From: Adiantum capillus-veneris
Lineage: Eukaryota > Streptophyta > Polypodiopsida > Polypodiales > Pteridaceae
Length of the DNA: 64,000 bases
Direction of reading: 5' to 3'
Assembly: GCA_014529385.2 (NCBI GenBank)
Contig: CM043959.1
Span: forward strand, 6,636,966 to 6,700,965
Part shown: one piece after another, positions 10,727 to 20,094 of the stretch
How the letters are laid out: each line of letters opens with the position of its first letter
Numbering within the stretch: the first letter of the stretch is position 1
Program-made: the position numbers and the translations under genes
The notes under the pieces: generated by a model
Databases searched by the model: none
The model's input: the letters and a program-made list of their open reading frames with translations, nothing else
Told to the model about the DNA's origin: nothing

Positions 10727-11788
10727 TCAGCACCATATACCCTTACCACGATCAAATGGAAAAGTATTATCCCTTGCATCCATCGTGCACACATAATGGC
10801 ATCCTTCAAAGTCATAAGAACAATCATCAATCACTAGTGAGCTCCAACCATCAACGTACAAACATAAATACCATGGATTAACATTCTCATCATCATGAGA
10901 TGTGTCAATCACATCAAGCCAAGACAAAACATCCATTGTATCCATGTCATCATGACTATCCCAACTCTCCAAGCTACAATCCTCTTCAACATCCACACAT
11001 GCATGTAAGGTTTTCATCAGCTTCTTCACCCTTGACAATGCATGGCACACACTAACTTGCATCTCCTCATCCATCTCAACTTGTGGGTCATCAAAGCCCC
11101 AATCAAGACTACCATCAAAATCCACATCACGCAAACCATCCTCTTGCTCACAATGAAAATCATAACTAGCAGGCAACTCAGTGTCACCAATAGCATCATC
11201 AACATCACAAACATTAATCTCAGTATCCCAAATGGGTCCACATACCCACAACTCATCAGTGTACCATAACAACTCATAAGATGGAGGAGAGAAAAGATCA
11301 TCCATAATCTCAATATGCATGTCATCTACATCACAACCAAAATCATCCAAAGGCATAAAACGCAAGCACATAGAGCTAGACAAGTCTTCATCTTTACAAT
11401 CATTCAGACATGCATCCAAATCAGCTATACTGTTGCCCTCTTTGTTATACATGCACTCCAAGGTTCTTTCTTTCACAATACCACTTGCAGATAACTCCTC
11501 ATTAAAATGTACATCATCAAGAGACAAAGCGTCATCTTCTACATTTGAATCAACCTCATCATCAGTGCTACAATCATCAATAGTGATAGAGGGGCTCTCA
11601 CATGAAACCCATGAAGAAGCACAAGACTGATTTACATTTTCCAACCATCGTTCTTGCTTCAAGAAATCAACAATGCTTCTCACACCCAACAAGTCTGTGC
11701 AAGCAACCTCAATGCCCAAGCATCTTGGAAGAGTACTAATGAACAAGAATCTCTCTCTTTTTGCATCCAAAACCATATCCTCAAGCAC
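10727..11788 (-). CDS. N1 acidic protein of unknown family (DWGFDDP motif)
   Basis: Open for 353 codons from an ATG at 11788; the same frame can be read back to 11914 with one TAA between. It is not recognised as any known family. The N-terminal third (LFISTLPRCLGIEVACTDLL...IVDFLKQERWLENV) looks helical; the middle is strongly acidic (many D and E, DDCSTDDEVD). Near residues 225-260 is DWGFDDPQVEMDEEMQ followed by HALSRVKKLMKTLHAC; the C-terminus is acidic and rich in W, C and D. There is no zinc knuckle, protease, RT or integrase motif. It is the only ORF of N1 and is intact while A1 and A2 gag are not. A decayed relative with the same central motif is in N2 (52166-53500). It might be a divergent gag substitute or an accessory protein; function not inferable. 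Confidence 0.7.
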   Translation of the reverse strand: MLEDMVLDAKRERFLFISTLPRCLGIEVACTDLLGVRSIVDFLKQERWLENVNQSCASSWVSCESPSITIDDCSTDDEVDSNVEDDALSLDDVHFNEELSASGIVKERTLECMYNKEGNSIADLDACLNDCKDEDLSSSMCLRFMPLDDFGCDVDDMHIEIMDDLFSPPSYELLWYTDELWVCGPIWDTEINVCDVDDAIGDTELPASYDFHCEQEDGLRDVDFDGSLDWGFDDPQVEMDEEMQVSVCHALSRVKKLMKTLHACVDVEEDCSLESWDSHDDMDTMDVLSWLDVIDTSHDDENVNPWYLCLYVDGWSSLVIDDCSYDFEGCHYVCTMDARDNTFPFDRGKGIWC

Positions 11789-11962
11789 CTCTAACTCTTG
11801 CTTGAGAGAGCAAAACCTTGTTTAATGCATGTGCAAGTCTTCTAGCCTGCTTAGCTTCAATTGTTTCATCACATCATTCATCCTCAACAAGGCATCATTG
11901 AGCTTAAACATGGCTGCAATTTTATGTCTACACCATCAAGATTGAAGGTAACTTGAAGCACT

Positions 11963-11980
11963 CCTCGGTGGCGGGCACCA
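11963..11980 (-). promoter_or_regulatory. N1 primer-binding site
   Basis: The minus strand reads TGGTGCCCGCCACCGAGG, six bases from the LTR end, close to the Tat1 and Tat2 PBS (TGGTGCCCCCACGGAGGA). The priming tRNA was not identified. Confidence 0.7.
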
Positions 11981-11986
11981 AAACAC

Positions 11987-12856
11987 TGTTGGGAAAACAA
12001 GAGCAAGGGGCACCTCTATAGCAATGTCTCCCAATAGCGCTCAAGACACAAGATCAGCACCACAAACATTATCAAAAGAACCTCAACAAAACCACAACTG
12101 AAAGACAAGTGATCTCTTGGGAATTTACCAGCACACGCCCACCCAAAAGACCACCATGAAAATTAGGAAGCACTTACCCTGACATGGATTTACAACACAC
12201 GCCGACCAATGCACTTGAGAGAAAGATATTTCACCTTCACCAAATAACTCTTCAAAAACACAATTTTGAAGTGTACACACATCTCCAAACAAGAGAGCTT
12301 CCACAATCTACCATACACCAAACTGCCTGCAAGCTGCCATATCCTGTGCGCTGTGGGAAATAGACTGTATCACCCAAACCACAACTCCAAAAGGGATGCT
12401 TTCAAGCCTAAAATATTCTCTGCATTTTCTACAACAAAAGCTCTAAAGACCACAAATTTCAATTCTATGTACCTCTATGTGTAAAATTGGCGCGAACAGC
12501 AAGCTGCCATGGCCCTACGCGTAGGAAGGCTAGTCGAGGGCAAAAAATTGCATCCAAAAGCATCAAGAAGCCACCACGACCCAAAACCTGCAAAATTCTG
12601 ATATTTGACTGAATTTTTTTAAGTTTGTACATGAGTTTTGATTATATACAAGTCTCACTTCAAAAAACTCACTCACGGGCACTTACAGTAGCCCGCCAGC
12701 TGTCACTAGACTAGCGACTTGCAGTGCATGTACATGTGCTTGCTAAAGCAAACTAAAAAACCCACAAAAAGAAAGCCCACACACCCTTTTGGCATCGGGC
12801 GTCATGTTCGTACGTACAAATTTACAAAAAACGGGGTGTCAGAAATGCGCCCAACA
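11987..12856 (-). repeat. N1 5' LTR (870 bp)
   Basis: Direct partner of 9761-10633, same ends. TATA-like box on the minus strand at 12641-12648. Confidence 0.9.
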
Positions 12857-14487
12857 ACGTATCATATAGACTTTCCTCAATGATCATCTCTAAGGGAGCC
12901 AATGGTCTTGGAATCACACTCTCTTCATGATAAATTTTGCTCATTTACAGTAGGGTTTCTAATCGGGTAGAATCTACTTGATATGAAACACATCAAGGAT
13001 TGCTCACTCTTGCAAAACCCTAACCTATTACCTCTTTGGAAACATAGAAATCTTCCACTTGGAATCACTTCAACCTGCAATGCTCTAGCCTTCAGAATAT
13101 GCACAATAAACACTCAATGGCTATGAACTTACAGCCACTATGTTAGTCAAAACATCTTGAATGGATCACATAATCACACTTTTTTGCACAAACCTATCTT
13201 GGTTTATAGAATCCTCTAATGATGTCCAAATATAATTTTGAGAAGTCCTATCTACTTCTTATGACTTTACTGGTCTGTGGTATCACTCTTGGTGCACTGT
13301 GCTTCAGGGGATATGGAACGCGATCCATATACCTCCATGGAAAAATGAGATAAAACTTCGTCCAAACCTTGCCCTTGGTACCTTGATACAAGATATATGC
13401 TTTTTATGTGGTTTGGACTGCTTTGAGTTAGTTGAAATTAATTGTCTATGTGATTTGGATTGGTTTAGGTTAGCTAAAAATCAAACCCTAGGGCAGACTT
13501 TGCAAATTTTCACCATAATATGTTTTTGGCCCTTTTGGTCTACTTTTGGATTTTGCAATTCTCTTTTAGAAAGTATGTTTCTCTAGTCTCTACTACAGAA
13601 TGTATAGATCTTTGCCCAAATTCTTAGATGGGGGACATGGATTGTGATCCATGTTCCATCTCTTCTGGGTAGACTCTACTGCTCGGAGCCTATCCCCAAA
13701 ATCTTTTTGGATTTGGACAAAAAATAGTAGAAATCCCCTAAATTTTAGATTGATGGTCTAACTTTAAGTGGTTTCCCACAATTTTCTCCTTTTGAGTGTG
13801 TTTTTTTAATCACAATTTGATTCCAAACTTTGGTTTCAGTTGATAGAAGTCAATATTTCTCAGTGGGTCTCTGTTCTACTTCCACTAAGCCTCTAGGGGA
13901 CATGGATCATGATCCATGTTCCACCACAAATTCCTTTGAAATTCTCAATTTTGTTTTTGATGAGTTTTTTGAGGCCCTTTGGCACCCTCTTTTTGGTTTT
14001 GAATTAGCTATCAGGTTTTCACCATCAAATGTCAATATTTTAGAGTTATGGTCTTCTTTGCCCAAAATATGGTTTCCTACCCTTTTTGCCCCAATCTTTT
14101 TCTTTCCAACACATAGGAGTAGGGTAAGTACAAATCATCACCTAAAGCCGAATTTGATGGTGATGATTTGTACTTACCCTACTCCTATGTGTTGGAAAGA
14201 AACAAGAAACAGAAATGAACAAAACAATGCAAATAAAAGTTGTAACAAAAAATGTAACAACACTCTCGAAGCAATGAGAAAATTTGAAGAATGCAATGCC
14301 TTTACTTATCTCACTCACAAATCTCTTTACCTCTCTATAATAGATCTTGCTAAACCCGCCAACTCTAGGGTCTATCAAGCACTAAACCCACGTCTAGATG
14401 CTTTGCTGCTAATGTTAATGGAATGGATGACAATTCTCTAGATAACAAAAATCATAGGCACTAGGTCACTCACCACCTAAGGATCAT
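12857..14487 (-). other. A2 leader with spaced palindromes
   Basis: No supported coding region; open frames at 13299-13586 and 13830-14441 show no family motif. Palindromes based on ATGGATxxxxATCCAT lie at 13311-13330 (arms ATATGGA/TCCATAT), 13635-13654 (ACATGGAT/ATCCATGT) and 13900-13919 (perfect 20 bp). The last two are embedded in GGGGACATGG...CCATGTTCC. Centre spacings are 324 and 265 bp. The layout matches the A1 leader although the sequence differs. Confidence 0.65.
14099..14202. repeat. Perfect 44-bp inverted repeat with 16-nt loop
   Basis: Left arm 14099-14142 and right arm 14159-14202 are exact reverse complements, around the loop TAAAGCCGAATTTGAT. The arms include AGGAGTAGGGTAAGTAC. 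It would fold into a strong hairpin as DNA or RNA. It lies in the A2 leader about 285 bp from the PBS. Confidence 0.9.
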
Positions 14488-14505
14488 TCCCTGACAATGA
14501 CGCCA
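14488..14505 (-). promoter_or_regulatory. A2 primer-binding site
   Basis: The minus strand reads TGGCGTCATTGTCAGGGA one base from the LTR end, differing from the A1 PBS at two positions. Confidence 0.65.
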
Positions 14506-14506
14506 A

Positions 14507-15348
14507 TGTTAGCGGGTTGGTGCGATGGACGTCCATATAATGTTTTTTTTGGCACTAACATACTCATGTCGATACTCGGGGAAGTGACTTAGGTGGGGCA
14601 CGGAGACTCTTTGAGGGTGTCAACCTCAAGAAGTGAGCCTAAAAAACAAGGATATCAGTCTCTATAAGCAATCTACATCTCAAGGATAAAAAAATTTGCC
14701 TATATCCTTTCTCATCAGTTTTGGTCATCACACTATTTCAATAACTAAACGGGTTTGGATAGCCACACAACTTAAGGGGAAGCTATATTAGGTCTAAGGG
14801 GACAAGTCTAAAAAATCTAGTAGCATTATAACAACAAAGTACAAAAATCACGATTCATCACTTACCAAATCATCAAAACTATAACAGAACCATCCAAATA
14901 GGCCGCCTTAAGGTCTAATAACACTCTTCTATAGTCAAAATGATATAATACAACAGCTAACTTCAAAGTGAAGTTATAGCTTGCATACACTTAGTCATGA
15001 ATCATTATAAAACTTGGAATGCTTAAACGTGAATGAAAGAGCAAGAGAAGAGGAACACAATGCAAGTTTAGGAATTTGAATTAGATTACCCGATCATGAG
15101 ATATGTTGATTACAAATTTTAATTGAGAAGTCGCTTGACAACATGTACAATATAGCTCCTTTCTTTTTCCAAACGAATGTCTCTTTTCAAACTAGATCCA
15201 TTGGATTAATTACCTAAACTTAAAAAATGGCCATTGGCTACTTGGGATTTCATACATAATAAGACATTTACAACTCAAGAATTTGTAAGCTCTAGGATCA
15301 AAATTACGTACGCTCATGTATATGGATCTCAAGAAAATAGGGTACAAT
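14507..15348 (-). repeat. A2 5' LTR, outer end uncertain
   Basis: Begins TGTTAGCGGG beside the PBS. No clear CA end was found; the LTR is taken to run to the Tat1 junction, where it may be truncated. No partner LTR is present. Confidence 0.4.
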
Positions 15349-15523
15349 ACGGGAGCAAAGCGATACCCGAACCTCGACGGCCTCTAAAACGCCGGGGGCC
15401 GATGGCACGCCTCGAGCTGGTCACGGTAAAGCGAACATGGGGGCACCACCTAGCTTTGAGCGGCTAGGACAGAGACCACGGTGATGTGAACACCGCAAAC
15501 TTACACACACACACACACACAAA

Positions 15524-15525
<2 letters not shown>

Positions 15526-15589
<64 letters not shown>
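15526..15589. repeat. (GA)n microsatellite with (AC)n at 15503-15520
   Basis: A compound tract, (AC)~9 then (AG)~32, inside the Tat1 3' LTR. The equivalent tract in the 5' LTR (24669-24765) has a long AC and a short AG part. Confidence 0.95.
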
Positions 15590-15594
<5 letters not shown>

Positions 15595-15981
15595 TTGACA
15601 AATGATGAAATTCCTCGGGGGTGTGAGGGAGAATTATTTCTGCAGTATTTACAATGACCTTCCTTCCGGCGAGGTGACACACCGTGGTGATAGAGAGATA
15701 GGGAGAAGAGATAGTGCATCTACTTGGTGCATTCTCTAAAGATGACTCGATGATATTGACACTCGCTACCAAGAATGTGTATGTGTGTGTGCATCAACCA
15801 TTGGAGTCGAGAGGTTGACGTAGCTCCCTTCACATGGTGCAATTCCCAAAACAAACCATCACACAAGTCCTCTCGCCGTGATGCCAATAGTGTCAATTCC
15901 TCCCACTAAAACTCTACCAAGTGCTGATCTCTCATGAACTGCCCCCCCCCCCCCCCCCCTCGATAGTTACCTCTCAGTGCC

Positions 15982-15991
15982 CTTTTATAGG
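15982..15991 (-). promoter_or_regulatory. TATA box of Tat1 LTR
   Basis: The minus strand reads ACCTATAAAAGGGC across this site, repeated in the other LTR near 25155-25168. It is the likely core promoter of Tat1; the compound microsatellite lies about 400 bp downstream, in the transcribed part. Confidence 0.6.
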
Positions 15992-16003
15992 TGTTGGCTG
16001 CTT

Positions 16004-16123
16004 GGATTAGGGTAATCTCGATTTGATTAGGGTAAGCTAATCGGGATTAGGGTAATCTCGGTTTGATTAGGGTAAGCTAACCGGGATTAGGGTAATCCCG
16101 GTTTGATTAGGGTAAGCTAATCG
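16004..16123. repeat. 40-bp minisatellite, three units, with GATTAGGGTAA
   Basis: Each unit holds GGATTAGGGTAAT, then TTTGATTAGGGTAAGCTAA. Three units here, one in the 5' LTR (about 25176-25216). The TTAGGG strings are not a telomere array, since plant telomeres are TTTAGGG and the units are 40 bp. Confidence 0.85.
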
Positions 16124-16499
16124 GGGAGACAAAGCAAGGCGGTGGGCCCGGTGTGGTTGACCCTTGCTTTGTCTTGGGAGTTATTAAAAATGAAAACCTC
16201 TAGGTGGACCTTTGTGACCATCACATAGCGAGAGGGAATTTACAAATTGGGAATTTTACAAGGCTTGGGTGAAAATTGAAAAATGATGATGATAACCTAC
16301 GGTTTACTGAAAATGGTGTCATGGTTGCGTGATACCGGCAAATGGTGTGTTGCGGTGCGTCGGTGTAGCGCGTACGTCTTTTCGGGGTCGGCTGGAGCAT
16401 GTCTTCGGTGCCTTTGTTCTTTTTGTTGTCGGTGTCGCGTGCTTTGGGCCGCTTTCTTCTGTGGATGGTGTCGATGCCGATAAATCTTCCGTTTTTTTT

Positions 16500-16671
16500 G
16501 TATTTTGTAGTTTAGTGTGTACTTTTATGCGTGTGTGTGTATGTATGTATGAGTGGGTAGGTGTGTGGATATAGGTACGAGTGCGTACGTGTGAGTGTGT
16601 GTGTGTGTGTGTGTATATATTTGTATATGTATATGTGCAAATGCGTGCGTGGGAACGAGGGAATGTGTGGC

Positions 16672-16746
<75 letters not shown>

Positions 16747-17055
16747 GCGATGCTGTGGCGATGCAGAGGCGGAGGGGAGGTGAGGTGAATGGAGCGAGAG
16801 AGAGGGGTGCGTTATGCTCGGGTGTGTGTGTGTGTGCGCCTTCGATCTGTAGAAGGGTGAGCGCGCCAGAGAGCGGGGATTGATGGGGGGCCTGCTTGTG
16901 GCATGTGCACACAGAGCGCGAGGGAGAGGGGAGGGGTGAGTGTTGGAGAGGGGGAAGGGGGGTGTAGTGGATAGGGGAGGGGTATGGGTGGTGTTCATAG
17001 CGCTTGCAAGGGCCGGGTAAAGAGTGCGCGATAGAGAGCGGGGGGGGCCTATGTG

Positions 17056-17086
<31 letters not shown>

Positions 17087-17700
17087 ATAGTCAACCAGAG
17101 AGAGAGAGAGGGAGGGGGTGAGCTAAGAGAAAATGGGGGGGGGGGGTCCCACCATGGGAGTAGGAGAGAGGGAGAGCAAGGGTGAGGTGGTGAGGGGATA
17201 AGGGAGGGAGGAGGGTAGAGAATAGAGAGAGTGAGAGTGAGAGAGATAGAGGGAGGGAGAGTGTGGCTTGCCCTAAGGCCCGCGGGGCTGCTCCTAAAGG
17301 AGAGAGAGAGAGAGAGGAACTAGAGTTAGGTGAAGATGGGGGGGGGGGGGCTGGGGGAATATTAGGCCAGTGGTCCGCCAGGAAGAAAGGGGGGGGGGGG
17401 AGGGGGGTGTAGTGGCCCGCTGGGGCTGGGGTGTGGACAAGCAGAGAGAGAGAGGGAGAATATTTGGAAGAGAGAGAGGAAGGATAATATCTGTGGCGGC
17501 CCGTCAGAGGGTGTGACAGAGGCACCAATGCACCTACTGGGCCACGTGATGCAGCGGCAGAGTAGGAGCGAGAGAGAATATTGGCGGAGCCGGGTAGTAG
17601 GAGAGAGAGGGGTTCGTCTTCTGGTGATAATGGAGGGATGTGTGGCCAAACTGGCGGCGCCCCGCTAGTGGTTAACCTTAGAGGGGGGGAGGGGGTATGG
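16500..17700. repeat. Low-complexity G-rich stretch in Tat1 LTR
   Basis: (GT)n at 16596-16616, (TA)n at 16672-16742 and G runs at 17058-17086, about 17130-17147, 17339-17350 and 17391-17406, with many GAGAG and GGGGAGG strings. There is no gene; proline- and serine-rich open frames here are artefacts. The plus strand has strong G-quadruplex potential. Confidence 0.8.
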
Positions 17701-17796
17701 TAAAGAGATTTTCTTTTGGTTTTTTTTTTCTTCTAGTAATAAGCCTTCCCTTTCTTAGGGTGTGGTTCTCACGGTCACGGTTTTGAAAACCGACCA

Positions 17797-17816
17797 TCAT
17801 TAGCCCTCCCATCTGG
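17797..17816 (-). promoter_or_regulatory. Tat1 polypurine tract (probable)
   Basis: The minus strand reads AGATGGGAGGGCTAATGA next to TGGTCGG, which is taken as the 3' LTR start. Confidence 0.5.
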
Positions 17817-17995
17817 CTAGAGGCATTCATGCTTCTAACCCTTCCTCATAATTTCTAGTTGTGGAGTTAGAGGGTTCTCCCTCTTCTGGAATGTCTAGCA
17901 TGAACTCTGGATCAAACCTAAGAAAATACCTTTTCAGCCTCCATCAATTGACTCTAGTCTTGTGAATTTGCCCATCTGCTTCCATCAGCTTATAG

Positions 17996-18927
17996 CTAGC
18001 GCTTTTTGACAATGAATGGTCCTTCCCATCTGGGTTGAAATTTCTTGTCCTTCCTGGTGTCAAATCTGTTGTCGTATCTCAGCACTAACATACCTTTTTC
18101 CAGGCCCTTTTGTTTAAGTCCTTGATTGAAGGTGAGTCGACATCGTTTTGCCTGCGCTGCATAGTGATTGATTGCTTCTTCCCTATCTAGTTGGAGCCTC
18201 TCCAGATCTAGGATGTGGTTTCGGAGATTTATAATTGGGCGGTGTATCTGGCTAGCCAAGACTCGTAAGTTGGCTATCTGTACCTCAATGGGTAGAATTT
18301 CCTCTTTCCCATAAACTAGATGGAAAGAGGTGAAACCTAATGATGTTCGGAACGTCGTTCGATAGGCCCAATGAGCTGCCATGAGATGTTTATCCTAGTC
18401 TCCTGTGTGATTGTTCACCTGCTTTGTGATTATTTTGCAAATCATTCCATTTACCTTCTCTACCAGACCATTGCATTGTGGATAGTATGGTGTGGAATGT
18501 TGGCGTGTGATGCCTTTTTCATCAGTTCTCCCACGAAATCACCTCTGAAACCTAGTCCTCTATCTGATATTATCTCTAGAGGAGTGCCAAAACGGAAACA
18601 GATATGCTCAAAAATGAACTTTGCTACCTCTTGGGCTGTAATGCGGGTGGTGGCTATTGCTTCTGCCCATCGAGTCATGTAGTCTACACCCACTATGATG
18701 TACAATTTACCTGATTGGGCCCTTGGTAAAGGACCGATTGCATCTATTCCCCATTTCTTAAATGGACCATATGAGATGATAGGAGTTTGTGGCTCGTAGG
18801 TTAATGTGCGATCACTGGCCACTTGACAAGCCTTGCATGTTTTACACCAATGGTGTACATCCCTGTTCAAGCTAGGCCAAGAGTATCCTGCTTGTAGAAT
18901 CTTCCTACTGGTGATTCGCCTTTCCAA
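17996..18927 (-). pseudogene. Tat1 integrase
   Basis: Integrase inserts the cDNA into the host chromosome. Visible parts: Cys half of the zinc-binding region (HHWCKTCKACQ), core with first D in WGIDAIGPL, second D in ISDRGLGF, and E in NGLVEKVNG. The linking region AHWAYRTTFRTSLGFTSFHLVYGKE is typical of Ty3/gypsy integrases. The C-terminal WEGPFIV motif is present; no chromodomain is seen. A TAG stop lies just before the MAAHWAYRT segment, where a W codon (TGG) is expected, and a further break is near 18460. The N-terminal His residues are lost upstream of 18927. Confidence 0.85.
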
Positions 18928-19143
18928 AGGATTGGAAGCGGAATCAGAAGAAAGCTCTGATTATAAAAAGCCTGAAATTTACTATCATAGGAAGATTACA
19001 CCACCACGGATGCCATCATGGCAACTTGAAATTACCTCCGTGGTCTCACTGGAGATCGGCACTCGCGTGGGAATCTGATTCTTGCCCTTACAATACAAGT
19101 GGTCGTTTACAAGGCGGTATCTGGGAGCCTTCCTTACCAGCCA

Positions 19144-20094
19144 CTATTTCTGGCCTTTGGTGTACCCTTCCGGACATTCTTCTGTATCTAGAAAGTTAAT
19201 GATATCAGGCATAGCATCACTACCTTGAAAGAGGGGTAGCTTCAGTTTGATTGCTCCTACGCGAATGCCTTGTATTCTTTCTTTGGCTAGAGCATCTGCC
19301 TCCTGTTTTTTTGCTATGGGGACATGAAATAGTTTCACTGCTTCAAATTTCCTTAGAAGATGCTTAACTTGGCGTAGTTGACCAAGTAAAACCTGATTTT
19401 TACAAACCCAAGTGCCGTTTATCTGCCTTATCAGAAGCAAAGCATCGCCAAACACATTTAGGCATTCAATTCCTTGTGAAATACATTGTTCCAACCCAAG
19501 AATTAGGGTTGCATATTCTGCTTCATTGTTGGAGTGGGAGTTTAATAACTACCCGATGGAGAATACTCTTTCTTGTTGCTCATTGAAAATGACTATGCCA
19601 GCTGTAGACTGGTCCACTGTTCTTTTGTATGCTCCGTCAAAGAAAAGAGAGTGAGCTCTTTCTAGCCTAGGACTCTCTACCATTGGTGTCTCTCTCTTTG
19701 CTTCCGTGTTGACCTTCAGGTTCTTTTCATAGTGGCGATGAGTGAGAATTCTCGCTAAACTAGCCCTAGTGGAGTTTTCTACTTGCATGGTGTAGTCTAA
19801 CTCTTGTAATCTCACCATCCATTTAGAGATCCTAGATGAGACATCCATGTGTCGCATTACATATGGGAAAACCTCCTCCATTGTCAGGATTACAAAGGGT
19901 CTAGGCAGAAGATACGAGCGGAACTTTGTGGTAGCAAACATTAGTGCTAGAACCATGCGTTTTACTTCGATAAATCCTTTTTCTGACGGGGTCATGACAC
20001 GACTAGAGAAGTAAATAGGACGCATGAAAGAAGTTTGGGGGTCCTTTTTCATTATCACGGCTCCGAGTGTATCACTTCCTACACTAGGGTTCAC
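19144..20094 (-). pseudogene. Tat1 RNase H plus second (archaeal-like) RNase H
   Basis: First domain (20094-19800): FYVNPSVGSD, where autonomous gypsy RNases H have a catalytic D (VDAS), so it is changed to N. Second domain: LFFDGAYKR, SNNEAEYATL, VFGDALLLI and KKQEADALAKE supply the four acidic residues D, E, D, D. In Tat elements the original RNase H is degenerate and the extra one is thought to be catalytic (family knowledge). One stop or frame break near 19540 splits the second domain (FSIG / SHSNNEAE). Confidence 0.8.

Larger units (their letters stand above)
9761..12856 (-). mobile_element. N1: complete non-autonomous LTR retrotransposon (3.1 kb)
   Basis: Two direct LTRs, 9761-10633 and 11987-12856, both begin TGTTGGG and end CCCAACA and flank a 1.35-kb internal region. 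Flanking ACGT (9757-9760 and 12857-12860) is a probable target duplication; 4 bp is short for this class. By eye the LTRs differ at about 30 positions (about 96-97% identical), so the insertion is fairly young. A PBS and PPT on the minus strand give orientation. The internal region has no protease, RT or integrase, only one ORF of unknown family, as in LARD/TRIM-type elements with a coding insert. Confidence 0.9.
7145..15348 (-). mobile_element. A2: decayed gypsy element, A1-like, carrying nested N1
   Basis: Minus-strand order: LTR (from about 15348 down to 14507), PBS (14505-14488), leader (14487 to about 12900), N1 insertion (12856-9761), gag relic (about 9240-7800), protease fragment (7366-7145). 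The element is then cut off at 7145. Its gag resembles A1 gag and its PBS is of the same type. RT, integrase and the 3' LTR are missing. Confidence 0.65.
15349..17796 (-). repeat. Tat1 3' LTR (about 2.4 kb)
   Basis: 15349-16380 matches 24514-25475 closely (GGGAGCAAAG...GCGCGTACGTCTTTT). The remainder to 17796 has no partner because the 5' LTR is cut there. The inner end is placed at ...CCGACCA, next to a PPT-like AGATGGGAGGGCTAATGA on the minus strand. The outer end reads TACGGG against TGACGGG in the 5' LTR, so one base is lost. Confidence 0.7.

Noticed and set aside
13299-14441. Open frames of 95 and 203 codons in the A2 leader
   Set aside because: Hydrophobic, no motif, overlap the palindromes and the inverted repeat; best read as chance.
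16004-16123. Telomere-like TTAGGG strings
   Set aside because: Embedded in a 40-bp unit and not TTTAGGG arrays; an internal minisatellite of the LTR.
17091-17649. Proline/serine-rich frames on the minus strand
   Set aside because: Produced by G-rich low-complexity DNA in the Tat1 LTR; no start context or family motif.
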